From contig NZ_PYXG01000001.1 in assembly GCF_003043945.1 (NCBI RefSeq), positions 1,352,501 through 1,416,500 on the forward strand: a stretch of 64,000 bases of DNA, written 5' to 3'. The stretch comes from Prevotella sp. oral taxon 376. Its GTDB lineage: Bacteria; Bacteroidota; Bacteroidia; Bacteroidales; Bacteroidaceae. The translations under genes and the position numbers were made by a program. Below, one piece after another: positions 27,874-35,054 of this stretch (the stretch's first letter is position 1; every line of letters starts with the position of its first letter). Below the pieces are notes generated by a model that worked only from the letters and a program-made list of their open reading frames with translations, was not told the DNA's origin and made no database searches.

Positions 27874-28716
27874 CTATCTTGTTTCAATCACACAGTCATG
27901 TCCTTTTGCAAAACGGGTATAGGTAACCTTGCCCACTTCGTCTGCCACGATGTGGCCGTCGATGGGGTTCTTGATCTCGGTGATGGCTCCCTTGATTTCC
28001 GCATGGATGTTGCGGCTGTCCTCAAAGGTGCGGTCGCAGGCGGCGTCGAAGGTACAGTCTTCAAGCGTGATGCCGTCCAGATAGCACAAAGGCTGTTCGC
28101 CGCTGATGTGGCAGCGCACGAGCTTTACATTCTTGGAATGCCATGCCAGGTATTCGCCGTTGAGGTTGGAATCGTAGACGGCAACATGCTCACACTCCCA
28201 GAAAGAGTCTTTCGTGAGGATGTCGGCATGGTGGATTTCCACATTCCTGCAATACTGGAATACATATTTCGCGTCGCTTTTGAGCCCGTCGACATAGATG
28301 TTGCTCGAGAACATGAAGGGATATGTGCCCTCGTGAAGCTGCACATTCTTCAGCTTCAGGCCGTCTATTTTCCAGAAAGTCTCGTCGGCATCGTTGATCT
28401 TTACATTCTCCAGCTCGAGGTTCTGCATCTCACGGAAGAACTTCGGGCCGTCTATCACGCAGTCTTTCATCCGCATGTTGTCGGAATACCAGATGGCGCT
28501 GCGGCTCTCGGGGGCGAAATAGCAGTTGGTGATGAGCGACCCGTCTACATGCCACCAGGGATATTTCCCGTAGAACTTAGAGTTGTCGCACTCCAGATTT
28601 CGGCAGCATTTGATGCCCGACTCGCCGTCGGTGATCACGATATTTTCTAATTTTGTATCCTGAATACCGAACAGGGGACGCTCTCCTCCGTAGCTTTTAT
28701 CCTTGATGATTTCCAT
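27874..28716 (-). CDS. DUF3737 family protein, predicted right-handed beta-helix
   Basis: 280 residues with short repeated turns of the form LENVKI, LKNVQL, LEDCTFDA that fit a right-handed parallel beta-helix, matching DUF3737. There is no signal peptide, so it is cytosolic. The start MEIIKDKSYGG at 28716 is chosen because the -7 box at 28750-28757 overlaps the earlier ATG at 28752. It heads the operon with patB and cutC. Function of DUF3737 is unknown to me. Confidence 0.88.
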   Translation of the reverse strand: MEIIKDKSYGGERPLFGIQDTKLENIVITDGESGIKCCRNLECDNSKFYGKYPWWHVDGSLITNCYFAPESRSAIWYSDNMRMKDCVIDGPKFFREMQNLELENVKINDADETFWKIDGLKLKNVQLHEGTYPFMFSSNIYVDGLKSDAKYVFQYCRNVEIHHADILTKDSFWECEHVAVYDSNLNGEYLAWHSKNVKLVRCHISGEQPLCYLDGITLEDCTFDAACDRTFEDSRNIHAEIKGAITEIKNPIDGHIVADEVGKVTYTRFAKGHDCVIETR

Positions 28717-28749
28717 TTTCTTTTTATCTTTTCCTTTTTGTTTATCCTG

Positions 28750-28757
28750 CAAAGATA
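28750..28757 (-). promoter_or_regulatory. -7 box of the DUF3737-patB-cutC operon
   Basis: TATCTTTG on the minus strand, exact match to TAnnTTTG, 33 bp before the chosen start. Confidence 0.6.
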
Positions 28758-28901
28758 CGCATAAACTGCGGAATAGGATGGAGAAACGCGTTTAAAAAAG
28801 GTGAAAAAGGGAAGATTTGCCCGAACTGGCGCGGTTGAAGGAGACTATGGCTCGGAGGACGGGAGGCACGGTCTTGCAATGTTGATGGACGCCTGCCGGC
28901 T

Positions 28902-28966
28902 GACAAAATCGGCGAGATTGAAGGACAAAATCGCCGAATTTGTAGGACGAATTCGCCGATTTTGTC
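28902..28966. repeat. 65-bp array of three 22-bp palindromic units, copy 3
   Basis: Units at 28902-28923, 28924-28945 and 28946-28966 of the GACAAAATCG/CGATTTTGTC family. This copy is bracketed by a 6-bp inverted repeat, CCGGCT (28896-28901) and AGCCGG (28967-28972). It lies between divergent genes, unlike the other two copies. Apart from this array and the hairpin at 29060, 28758-29170 holds nothing I can assign. Confidence 0.85.
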
Positions 28967-29059
28967 AGCCGGGAAGCCCTCTTTTACTTTTCAGGAATCG
29001 GCTGCTTGGCCGACAGGGGGTAAGCGGGCGAAGGCAGTCTTGCCTTTTCCGTTTTTAGT

Positions 29060-29088
29060 AAAAACCCGTTTTCTGGATAGGGGTTTTT
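29060..29088. terminator. Terminator-like hairpin upstream of the barrel-protein gene
   Basis: AAAAACCC / GGGGTTTTT stem with a 12-nt loop and T-rich 3' side. No upstream plus-strand gene is seen that needs it; it could insulate the downstream gene or end an unannotated transcript across the array. Confidence 0.5.
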
Positions 29089-29170
29089 GCTTTGATGAGA
29101 GTTATTAAAGCGAAACATTCCGAAAAAAAGGAGTTTCTGAAGGAATAACTCAAATTTAAAATAAAAAGCA

Positions 29171-29809
29171 ATGAAAATTAAGATTTTTGCACTATCTTTG
29201 TGCTTGTTGGCAAGTTTAGGTCAAGCGTCTGCCCAGTCAGATTGCAAGTATGGTTCGGCGAACCGCAATGAGTTCAGGCTCGGGTATAGCGACGGTCTCA
29301 CGCTCGGTACCGCAAGTTTCTGGGGCATGGGCCTGGGTGATGCCTTGACGGGAACGCAGCGTACGGACGAGCGGTCAAGCGGCGTGTTCGGACTGGGTTA
29401 TAGATATCATATCAACCGCTTCCGCCTGGGTCTGGACTTAGGGTTCGCTTCCGTATCCAGCAAGGTGAGCTATGCCGCCGGCAAGGGCGCGGAGGCGACA
29501 AAGGATGTGAAGGAAACACAGCAGAACTTCCTCGTGATGCCCGTAGCCGAAATGGTATACTACAAGAGAGGCATTATAGAGCTCTATGGCTCGGCTGCTG
29601 CCGGTGTAGACTTCACTCGTATCAAGGAGAAAGGGCTGACGGAAGTAGGCAAGACCAAGGCTCAGGCCAAGACTCAGACATCTACGGACTTTGCCTTTCA
29701 GGTAAATCCCATCGCCCTCCGTGTCGGCAACGATCGTATCGGTGGCTTCGTAGAGGCCGGCTTGGGCTATAAGGGATTCCTGACAGCAGGCGTAAGCCTG
29801 AAGTTCTAA
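29171..29809 (+). CDS. Outer-membrane beta-barrel protein
   Basis: 212 residues: signal peptide (MKIKIFALSLCLLASLGQAS, then AQ) followed by alternating-strand sequence typical of 8-stranded barrels (FGLGYRYHINRFRLGLDLGF, AEMVYYKRGIIELYGSAAAG, VEAGLGYKGFLTAGVSLKF), ending in Phe. Probable location is the outer membrane. It is 26 bp ahead of an ECF sigma gene and may share its transcript. I cannot assign a transport or binding role. Confidence 0.8.
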   Translation: MKIKIFALSLCLLASLGQASAQSDCKYGSANRNEFRLGYSDGLTLGTASFWGMGLGDALTGTQRTDERSSGVFGLGYRYHINRFRLGLDLGFASVSSKVSYAAGKGAEATKDVKETQQNFLVMPVAEMVYYKRGIIELYGSAAAGVDFTRIKEKGLTEVGKTKAQAKTQTSTDFAFQVNPIALRVGNDRIGGFVEAGLGYKGFLTAGVSLKF

Positions 29810-29835
29810 GGCGGGAAGGAATATGGAAAACTCTC

Positions 29836-30393
29836 ATGGAGACAGACAGGAAGGAACATTTTAAAGCGCAATTCGAGAAATATTATCCGGTGCTATGTCG
29901 TATAGCACACGGATATGTTTCCGACCCTGATGACTGTGAGGACATCGTGCAGGACTTGTTCGTAAGCGTGTGGAATCACGCAAAAGACGAACTCCCCGAC
30001 GAAGAACTGGGTGCTTATCTGAAGACTGCGGTCAGGAACAACTGCATCAGTTTCCTGCGTCAGCGCCAGCGGATGGGGGTTGTTTCCATCGACGATAAGT
30101 GCATCGCCGTGTCCGGAAAGTCATCGGATGAGGAGCCCGTAACCGACTATGAGTCGCTGCTCGAACATGTGCTTGCGGCCATGCCGCCGAAGTGCCGTGA
30201 TGTTTTCATGATGAGCAAACTGCAGAAAATGAGATATAAGGAGATTGCCGAGACGCTCGGCATTTCGGAGAAAACGGTGGAGAATCATATCGGCAAGGCT
30301 TTCAAGATTATCCGGAACTATTCTGCCAAGCATCCGTTCACCATCATATTGTTGCCACAATTAATTAAAACCGGCTTATGGATACTGCAATAA
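29836..30393 (+). CDS. ECF sigma factor, FecI-like Bacteroidota type
   Basis: 185 residues. Region 2: YPVLCRIAHGYVSDPDDCED then IVQDLFVSVWNH; region 4: LAAMPPKCRDVFMMSKLQKM then EIAETLGISEKTVENHIGKA. The last 16 bp overlap the fecR start, showing translational coupling. Together with FecR and the TonB receptor behind it, this is a standard surface-signalling cassette: ligand binding by the receptor releases the sigma factor to transcribe the uptake genes. Confidence 0.95.
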   Translation: METDRKEHFKAQFEKYYPVLCRIAHGYVSDPDDCEDIVQDLFVSVWNHAKDELPDEELGAYLKTAVRNNCISFLRQRQRMGVVSIDDKCIAVSGKSSDEEPVTDYESLLEHVLAAMPPKCRDVFMMSKLQKMRYKEIAETLGISEKTVENHIGKAFKIIRNYSAKHPFTIILLPQLIKTGLWILQ

Positions 30394-31319
30394 ACATAGA
30401 TGAAATACTGGCACGCCACTTCTCGGACGAGCCTTTGACGCTCGAAGAACAGAAGGAACTCGATGCCTATAGGGCAGATAATGGTGAGGAGTATCAGCGT
30501 TTGAACCAGCTGGTGGGCAAGTTGTCTTCCGACGGCAGGGAGCTGAAGGTAGACATTGCGGCAGCATGGCGCAAGGTGGAGGCCCGCTTGGGAGATACCC
30601 GGCGCAAGCCCCTCGTGCGCAGTCTGTATCCTGTGCTTGCCATAGCGGCATCGCTGCTGTTGCTGTTAGGTGTCTTCACCTATCGCGATCTCTTCTCCGG
30701 CCACGGGCAGCTCTATGCCAATGATACTTCCGTGAAGCAGGAACTGACCTTGCCCGATGGGTCTACGGTGATGCTCTCACCTGCCGCCTCGGTGGAATAT
30801 ACCGAGAAGGGGGAGAAGGCGGAGCGGCATGTAACGCTGAAGGGGAAGGCCTTCTTCGATGTGAGCCATAACGGGCGGCCGTTCTCCGTGCATGCGGGCC
30901 GTCTGCGGGTTGATGTCCTGGGTACCTCTTTTACCATTGACGCGAAGGCCTCGGGCAAAGAGCAGGTAACGGTAAGCACGGGTCGCGTGCAGGTCTCGCT
31001 CGGCCGCCAGGCCGTGATACTCACAGAGGGAGAGCAGGTTTCCGTGAACGATGATAGCCTGGGCTATAAGGTTCGGCTGACCCCGGAGAAAGCCATCCAC
31101 ACCTTTGTCTTTGAGAATACGCCCATTCGGGAGGCTGTCAGTCGGATAGAAAGAGAGATGGATGTCCATATCGAAGTGGATGCCGCTCTTATCGGCGACA
31201 ATGCGATTACCACGAAAATGGCTATACGGGAGCCCATGGATGCGGTCAGGGAACTTGCCCTGCTCTGCAACTGTCGCTACGATTCCATCTCCCCGCTTCA
31301 CTATAAGATATATAAGTAA
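30378..31319 (+). CDS. FecR-family anti-sigma factor
   Basis: 313 residues: a cytoplasmic head that should bind the sigma factor (about 1-78), one membrane helix (about 82-102, LAIAASLLLLLGVFTY), a periplasmic FecR domain (about 115-210, LTLPDGSTVMLSPAASVEY, VLGTSFTIDA) and a C-terminal DUF4974-like domain (about 243-313, FENTPIREAVSRIEREMDV). It should relay signal between the receptor in the outer membrane and the sigma factor. The stop is 24 bp before the receptor start. Confidence 0.94.
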   Translation: MDTAINIDEILARHFSDEPLTLEEQKELDAYRADNGEEYQRLNQLVGKLSSDGRELKVDIAAAWRKVEARLGDTRRKPLVRSLYPVLAIAASLLLLLGVFTYRDLFSGHGQLYANDTSVKQELTLPDGSTVMLSPAASVEYTEKGEKAERHVTLKGKAFFDVSHNGRPFSVHAGRLRVDVLGTSFTIDAKASGKEQVTVSTGRVQVSLGRQAVILTEGEQVSVNDDSLGYKVRLTPEKAIHTFVFENTPIREAVSRIEREMDVHIEVDAALIGDNAITTKMAIREPMDAVRELALLCNCRYDSISPLHYKIYK

Positions 31320-31329
31320 GGTATGGTTT

Positions 31330-31335
31330 AAGGAG
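31330..31335 (+). promoter_or_regulatory. Shine-Dalgarno site selecting a TTG start
   Basis: AAGGAG sits 8 bp before TTG 31344. The in-frame ATG at 31323 is followed at once by a stop, so TTG is the only plausible start. Confidence 0.7.
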
Positions 31336-31343
31336 TACGAAAT

Positions 31344-33752
31344 TTGTATAAGATACTGTTGACAATTCTATTGGCATTTGCCGTCTTGGGCGCAAATGGC
31401 CAGAGTTCGGTGGCAGAGGAGGCTATACAGGTGGATGCCTCCCCTGCCACCGTGCGTATGTGGTTCGACAGAATAGAGCGCGAGGGAAAGGTCGTGCTCT
31501 CCTATAATGCTTCGCTGATCGAGATGGATAGGCCCGTGGCCTGCAAGATGTCGGGATCCGTCAAGATAAGCGAGCTGCTCAATAGGGTCTTGAAAGACTA
31601 TGAGTACCGACTGATGCCCATGCCGGGGCGGAAAATCCTGATTCAGATCCTCGGAATCAAGCTCCTTGATCTGATGGGCATTGTACGCGAGAAAGGCACG
31701 GGGGAAAGACTCTTCGGCGCAACGGTCATCGTTACCGATCATGGAGGCAAGAAGGCCTTTTCCGTAACAGACCGCAACGGGATGTTTAATGTGGGCGTCA
31801 GGCGGGGCAGTTGCAAGGTAGCTGTGAGCTATGTGGGCTATGCTCCTTCTGAATTCATCACGGATGTGGAAGACAACGGCCGCCTGATGAATATATCGCT
31901 GGCGTCCATTCCATTTGAAATAAAGACCGTTCAGGTGAATCGTCGTAAGAGTATGGAGGAAATGGAAGAAGGTACACCGTCTAATATGGTGTCGTTCAGC
32001 AATGCAGACCTTTTCTCCCAGATACGCATCTTGCCGGGCGTGTCGGCAACTTCTGCCAACATGAATATCTCTGTCTCTGGCGGGGCTACCGATGAAAACC
32101 TGTTCTTGCTTGAGGGATTCCCGATCTATGACCCCGGGCATCTCAACTCAATGTTGACCCTCTTTAATGGAGATGCGCTGAAAAGCGTGTCGTTTTATAA
32201 CGGTTTCATCCCTACGCAGTATGACGGAAGACTGTCTTCCGTAACGGATGTACAGCTGCGCGACGGCAACAAACAGGATTTTGTCAATACGCTTTCGCTG
32301 GATATGCCTTCGGCATCAGCGGTGTTTGAGGGACCTATCATCAAGAATCGGCTCTCCTATCTGGTAAGTGGCAGGCATAGTTGGCTTGACTTTTTTGATG
32401 GTCTTGTTTCCGAGGAAGACCGCATGAATCACTCTTTCCACGACTTCAACCTTAAGTTTTCCTACGATTTAGACTCCGTAACCTCGCTCCGGATGTCGGT
32501 CTATAATTCCTCGGACGACTATCATGTGCCCGAAAATGGCCGCAAACAGTCAATTCTCCATTGGGGAAACCAGCTCTATGCCTTACACTTTAATACCCAG
32601 ATAAGCCCTAAGATTGCCAACTCCACCTCGTTGGCTTATTCGCTTCATACCATCCGGGCCTATGCGGACGAATATCTTGCCGACAGCGTGGGGAATATCC
32701 GGAATGGCATCAGGAGCCTTTATGTCAATACATTGTTTACCTATCGGCCGGGAAACTTATATACGATGCATTGGGGAATGAAGGGTATCTTAGAGAAGTA
32801 TGAGCTTACGGCCTTTGGCCTGGGGCTTGCCAACAGGTGGCAACTCACGAAGCAATTTTCCTTCTTCTATGACAACCACATCCGCATAACGCCGCATTTC
32901 CTGGCATTCGTCGGCATCCACTATGTACACTATATTCCCCGGAACTATCGGCATATCAATAGTATTCAGCCACGAATATCGTTGAAATGGGCCTTGGGAA
33001 ACAACGACTTGCTGTATGTGAATATGTCGCGCATGGAGCAATTCTTCCATCATATCCGGGTAACCGAGGTTACTACGCCCTTTGATTTTATCATGCCGAG
33101 CATAGAAGGGTTCAAGCCCAGGACGGCTACTCACTTCGAAATGGGATGGAAACACTATACGCCGAAAGGCATTCTCGAACTCTCCGCATACTATAAGCGC
33201 CGCGTCAATGTGCTGGCCTTGCGTCCTTCCGTCTACATAGAGGACAGCAACTGGTCGAAATATATCATGTCGGGCACAGGCGATAGCCATGGGGTAAGCC
33301 TGTATTATTACGATGCCTGGCAGCGGTTCAACTGGCAGTTCTCTTACACGCTGTCCAAGAGCCGTGAGTGGTTTGGTGAACTGAAGGAGCGAGGCAAGAT
33401 GCCGTCGGCCTATGATATACCCCATATCCTGAACGGGGCATTGTCTTATAGCATAGGGAAATCCTCGCTCGTTACCTTGGGCGGAAACCTTCGCTCAGGA
33501 TTGATTCTCTATGATTCTTCCGATGGCGACAACCCTTCTTTGGAAACATTCCGTACAGCCCGTGATCCGTTTCGCTATCGCATAGATGCCAGCTATTCTT
33601 TCCGTAAGGAGTTCCGGCGTTCGAAACTGCTGCTGCGGTTCGGTCTTTACAATATTGTAGGAAATCCGTCAGAGGAAGATGTGGCGTCGTTGTTCTCCGT
33701 GCAGTTTAAGAACCATTGCATGCCCTATGGTACGTTAACCTTCAAGTTTTAG
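31344..33752 (+). CDS. TonB-dependent receptor with N-terminal STN-like domain
   Basis: 802 residues from a TTG start. Signal peptide (YKILLTILLAFAVLGANG), STN-like domain (about 25-105, VDASPATVRMWFDRIEREGK), carboxypeptidase-regulatory-like domain (about 110-190, GTGERLFGATVIVTD), plug with DENLFLLEGFPIYDPGHLNS, and a barrel ending MPYGTLTFKF. It is the output receptor of the sigma-FecR cassette. There is no SusD gene after it, so the ligand is probably taken up without a surface lipoprotein, as for siderophore- or vitamin-type receptors; that is inference. Confidence 0.93.
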   Translation: MYKILLTILLAFAVLGANGQSSVAEEAIQVDASPATVRMWFDRIEREGKVVLSYNASLIEMDRPVACKMSGSVKISELLNRVLKDYEYRLMPMPGRKILIQILGIKLLDLMGIVREKGTGERLFGATVIVTDHGGKKAFSVTDRNGMFNVGVRRGSCKVAVSYVGYAPSEFITDVEDNGRLMNISLASIPFEIKTVQVNRRKSMEEMEEGTPSNMVSFSNADLFSQIRILPGVSATSANMNISVSGGATDENLFLLEGFPIYDPGHLNSMLTLFNGDALKSVSFYNGFIPTQYDGRLSSVTDVQLRDGNKQDFVNTLSLDMPSASAVFEGPIIKNRLSYLVSGRHSWLDFFDGLVSEEDRMNHSFHDFNLKFSYDLDSVTSLRMSVYNSSDDYHVPENGRKQSILHWGNQLYALHFNTQISPKIANSTSLAYSLHTIRAYADEYLADSVGNIRNGIRSLYVNTLFTYRPGNLYTMHWGMKGILEKYELTAFGLGLANRWQLTKQFSFFYDNHIRITPHFLAFVGIHYVHYIPRNYRHINSIQPRISLKWALGNNDLLYVNMSRMEQFFHHIRVTEVTTPFDFIMPSIEGFKPRTATHFEMGWKHYTPKGILELSAYYKRRVNVLALRPSVYIEDSNWSKYIMSGTGDSHGVSLYYYDAWQRFNWQFSYTLSKSREWFGELKERGKMPSAYDIPHILNGALSYSIGKSSLVTLGGNLRSGLILYDSSDGDNPSLETFRTARDPFRYRIDASYSFRKEFRRSKLLLRFGLYNIVGNPSEEDVASLFSVQFKNHCMPYGTLTFKF

Positions 33753-33801
33753 CGTTTTCTGAGCTTTGCTGCCCGTGTCGGCGTGAGCCATGTCCTTGCG
33801 A

Positions 33802-33833
33802 AAAGGGCAGAACCCTCGTGGATTCTGCCCCTT
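33802..33833. terminator. Bidirectional terminator between the receptor gene and mdh
   Basis: Stem AAAGGGCAGAA / TTCTGCCCCTT (10 of 11 pairs), 10-nt loop, located between convergent genes. Confidence 0.75.
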
Positions 33834-33856
33834 GTGATATCGGTCGATAGCTCCGG

Positions 33857-34849
33857 TTATAGGTTCGGATTGTCGTTCTTCCACTTTTCCACGGCGGGAA
33901 CGATGCCGAGGTCTACGATTTCGTTGCGCATCTTGCAGAGATGCTCGTATGACTTCTGGAGCTCCGCGAGCTCTTCGGGAGTGCCCTGGGGCTCCACGAA
34001 GTGAACGCCCGTAGCGTCGATGGTGGTAGGCATGGCCATCATCACATTCTTGAATCCGAGCTTGTCGTCGTTTACATAGCAGCCGGCCGGCAAGGTAAAC
34101 TTCTCTCCGCCCATGGCGGCCTCAATCATCTTGACGGCATTGTAGGCCGGGCTCTGGAACGAACTGCGGCCGCGAAGCTTGATGATGTTGGAGCCTCCCT
34201 GTACGGTGTGGTGCTTGATTTCCTCCCAGCGCTCCTCTGAAAGGCCCATCTCTGCCAAGGGCTTACCGTCTATCTTCACCTGTGAAGCGAATACGGCCAT
34301 CTGTTCGCCGTGCCCGCCGAAGGTGTGCGCGCCGGTAACCTTATCCTGCCGGATGCCGAATTCGAGGGCGAGAGCCTGCTGTAGGCGGGTAGAGTCGAGG
34401 GCTGCGAGCGATGTCAGCTGGCTGGGTTTCAGGCCGGAATGGATGAGGGCGGTGAGCGCCGTAACATCAGCCGGATTGAAGATGACCACCACATGGCATA
34501 CCTCGGGGCAGTATTTCTTGATGTTCTCGCCGAATTCAGCCGCGATCTTGCAGTTGCCCTTGAGGAGATCTTCGCGGGTCATGCCTTCCTTTCGGGGAGC
34601 TCCTCCCGACGAAATGATATACTTCGCGCCCTTGAAAGCCACCTCGGGATCCACCGTGTAGGTTACATTGGCACCCGGGAAGGCGCACTGCTGGATTTCG
34701 TCGAACACGCCGTGAACGCCTGGCTCATAGATGTCATACAGGCATACATTGGGAGTCAGGCCGAGCATCAAGGCGCTCTGGACCATGTTGGAACCGATCA
34801 TACCGCCGGCTCCGACGATAAGGAGTTTGTCGTTTGTTAGATAATTCAT
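33857..34849 (-). CDS. mdh: Malate dehydrogenase
   Basis: 330 residues of the LDH/MDH superfamily: NAD-binding LLIVGAGGMIGSNMV near the N-terminus, SSGGAPRKEGMTREDLL (the substrate-loop arginine region), VIFNPADVTALTALI, and catalytic His in TGAHTFGGHGEQM. Interconverts malate and oxaloacetate with NAD. Single-gene unit with its own promoter; diverges from the aminopeptidase P gene. Confidence 0.93.
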   Translation of the reverse strand: MNYLTNDKLLIVGAGGMIGSNMVQSALMLGLTPNVCLYDIYEPGVHGVFDEIQQCAFPGANVTYTVDPEVAFKGAKYIISSGGAPRKEGMTREDLLKGNCKIAAEFGENIKKYCPEVCHVVVIFNPADVTALTALIHSGLKPSQLTSLAALDSTRLQQALALEFGIRQDKVTGAHTFGGHGEQMAVFASQVKIDGKPLAEMGLSEERWEEIKHHTVQGGSNIIKLRGRSSFQSPAYNAVKMIEAAMGGEKFTLPAGCYVNDDKLGFKNVMMAMPTTIDATGVHFVEPQGTPEELAELQKSYEHLCKMRNEIVDLGIVPAVEKWKNDNPNL

Positions 34850-34950
34850 GACTGTTGCTATTTAAAAAAATGATTTTCCGCAATTCAGGCCCGCCGCGAA
34901 AGCCATGCCGTGAGCTGTCGCTGCCGACGGGTATCCGAGTTTTTCACCCA

Positions 34951-34980
34951 CAAAATTAACAAAAAAAGTTTGATGTCAAA
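34951..34980 (-). promoter_or_regulatory. Promoter of mdh
   Basis: On the minus strand TTTG (34977-34980), 18 bp, TAATTTTG (34951-34958). The leader to the start codon is about 95 nt. Confidence 0.6.
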
Positions 34981-34998
34981 CATTTATTCGGCATTAAA

Positions 34999-35030
34999 TT
35001 TGTGATAAATTCTTAAAATCCTTATCTTTG
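34999..35030 (+). promoter_or_regulatory. Promoter of the aminopeptidase P gene
   Basis: TTTG (34999-35002), 20 bp, TATCTTTG (35023-35030), 24 bp before the ATG. Confidence 0.7.
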
Positions 35031-35054
35031 TAAAGTCCATTTAGCAAAACAATC

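Noticed and set aside
27001-28650. 549-codon plus-strand open frame
   Set aside because: Spans antisense across the patB-like and DUF3737 genes; low-complexity charged composition without domains.
28801-29058. 85-codon open frame across the third array
   Set aside because: It is translated largely from the repeat units and their flanks and has no start context or family resemblance.
29193-29202. TATCTTTG box near the start of the barrel-protein gene
   Set aside because: It lies inside the signal-peptide codons and downstream of the start codon, so it cannot drive this gene; probably chance.
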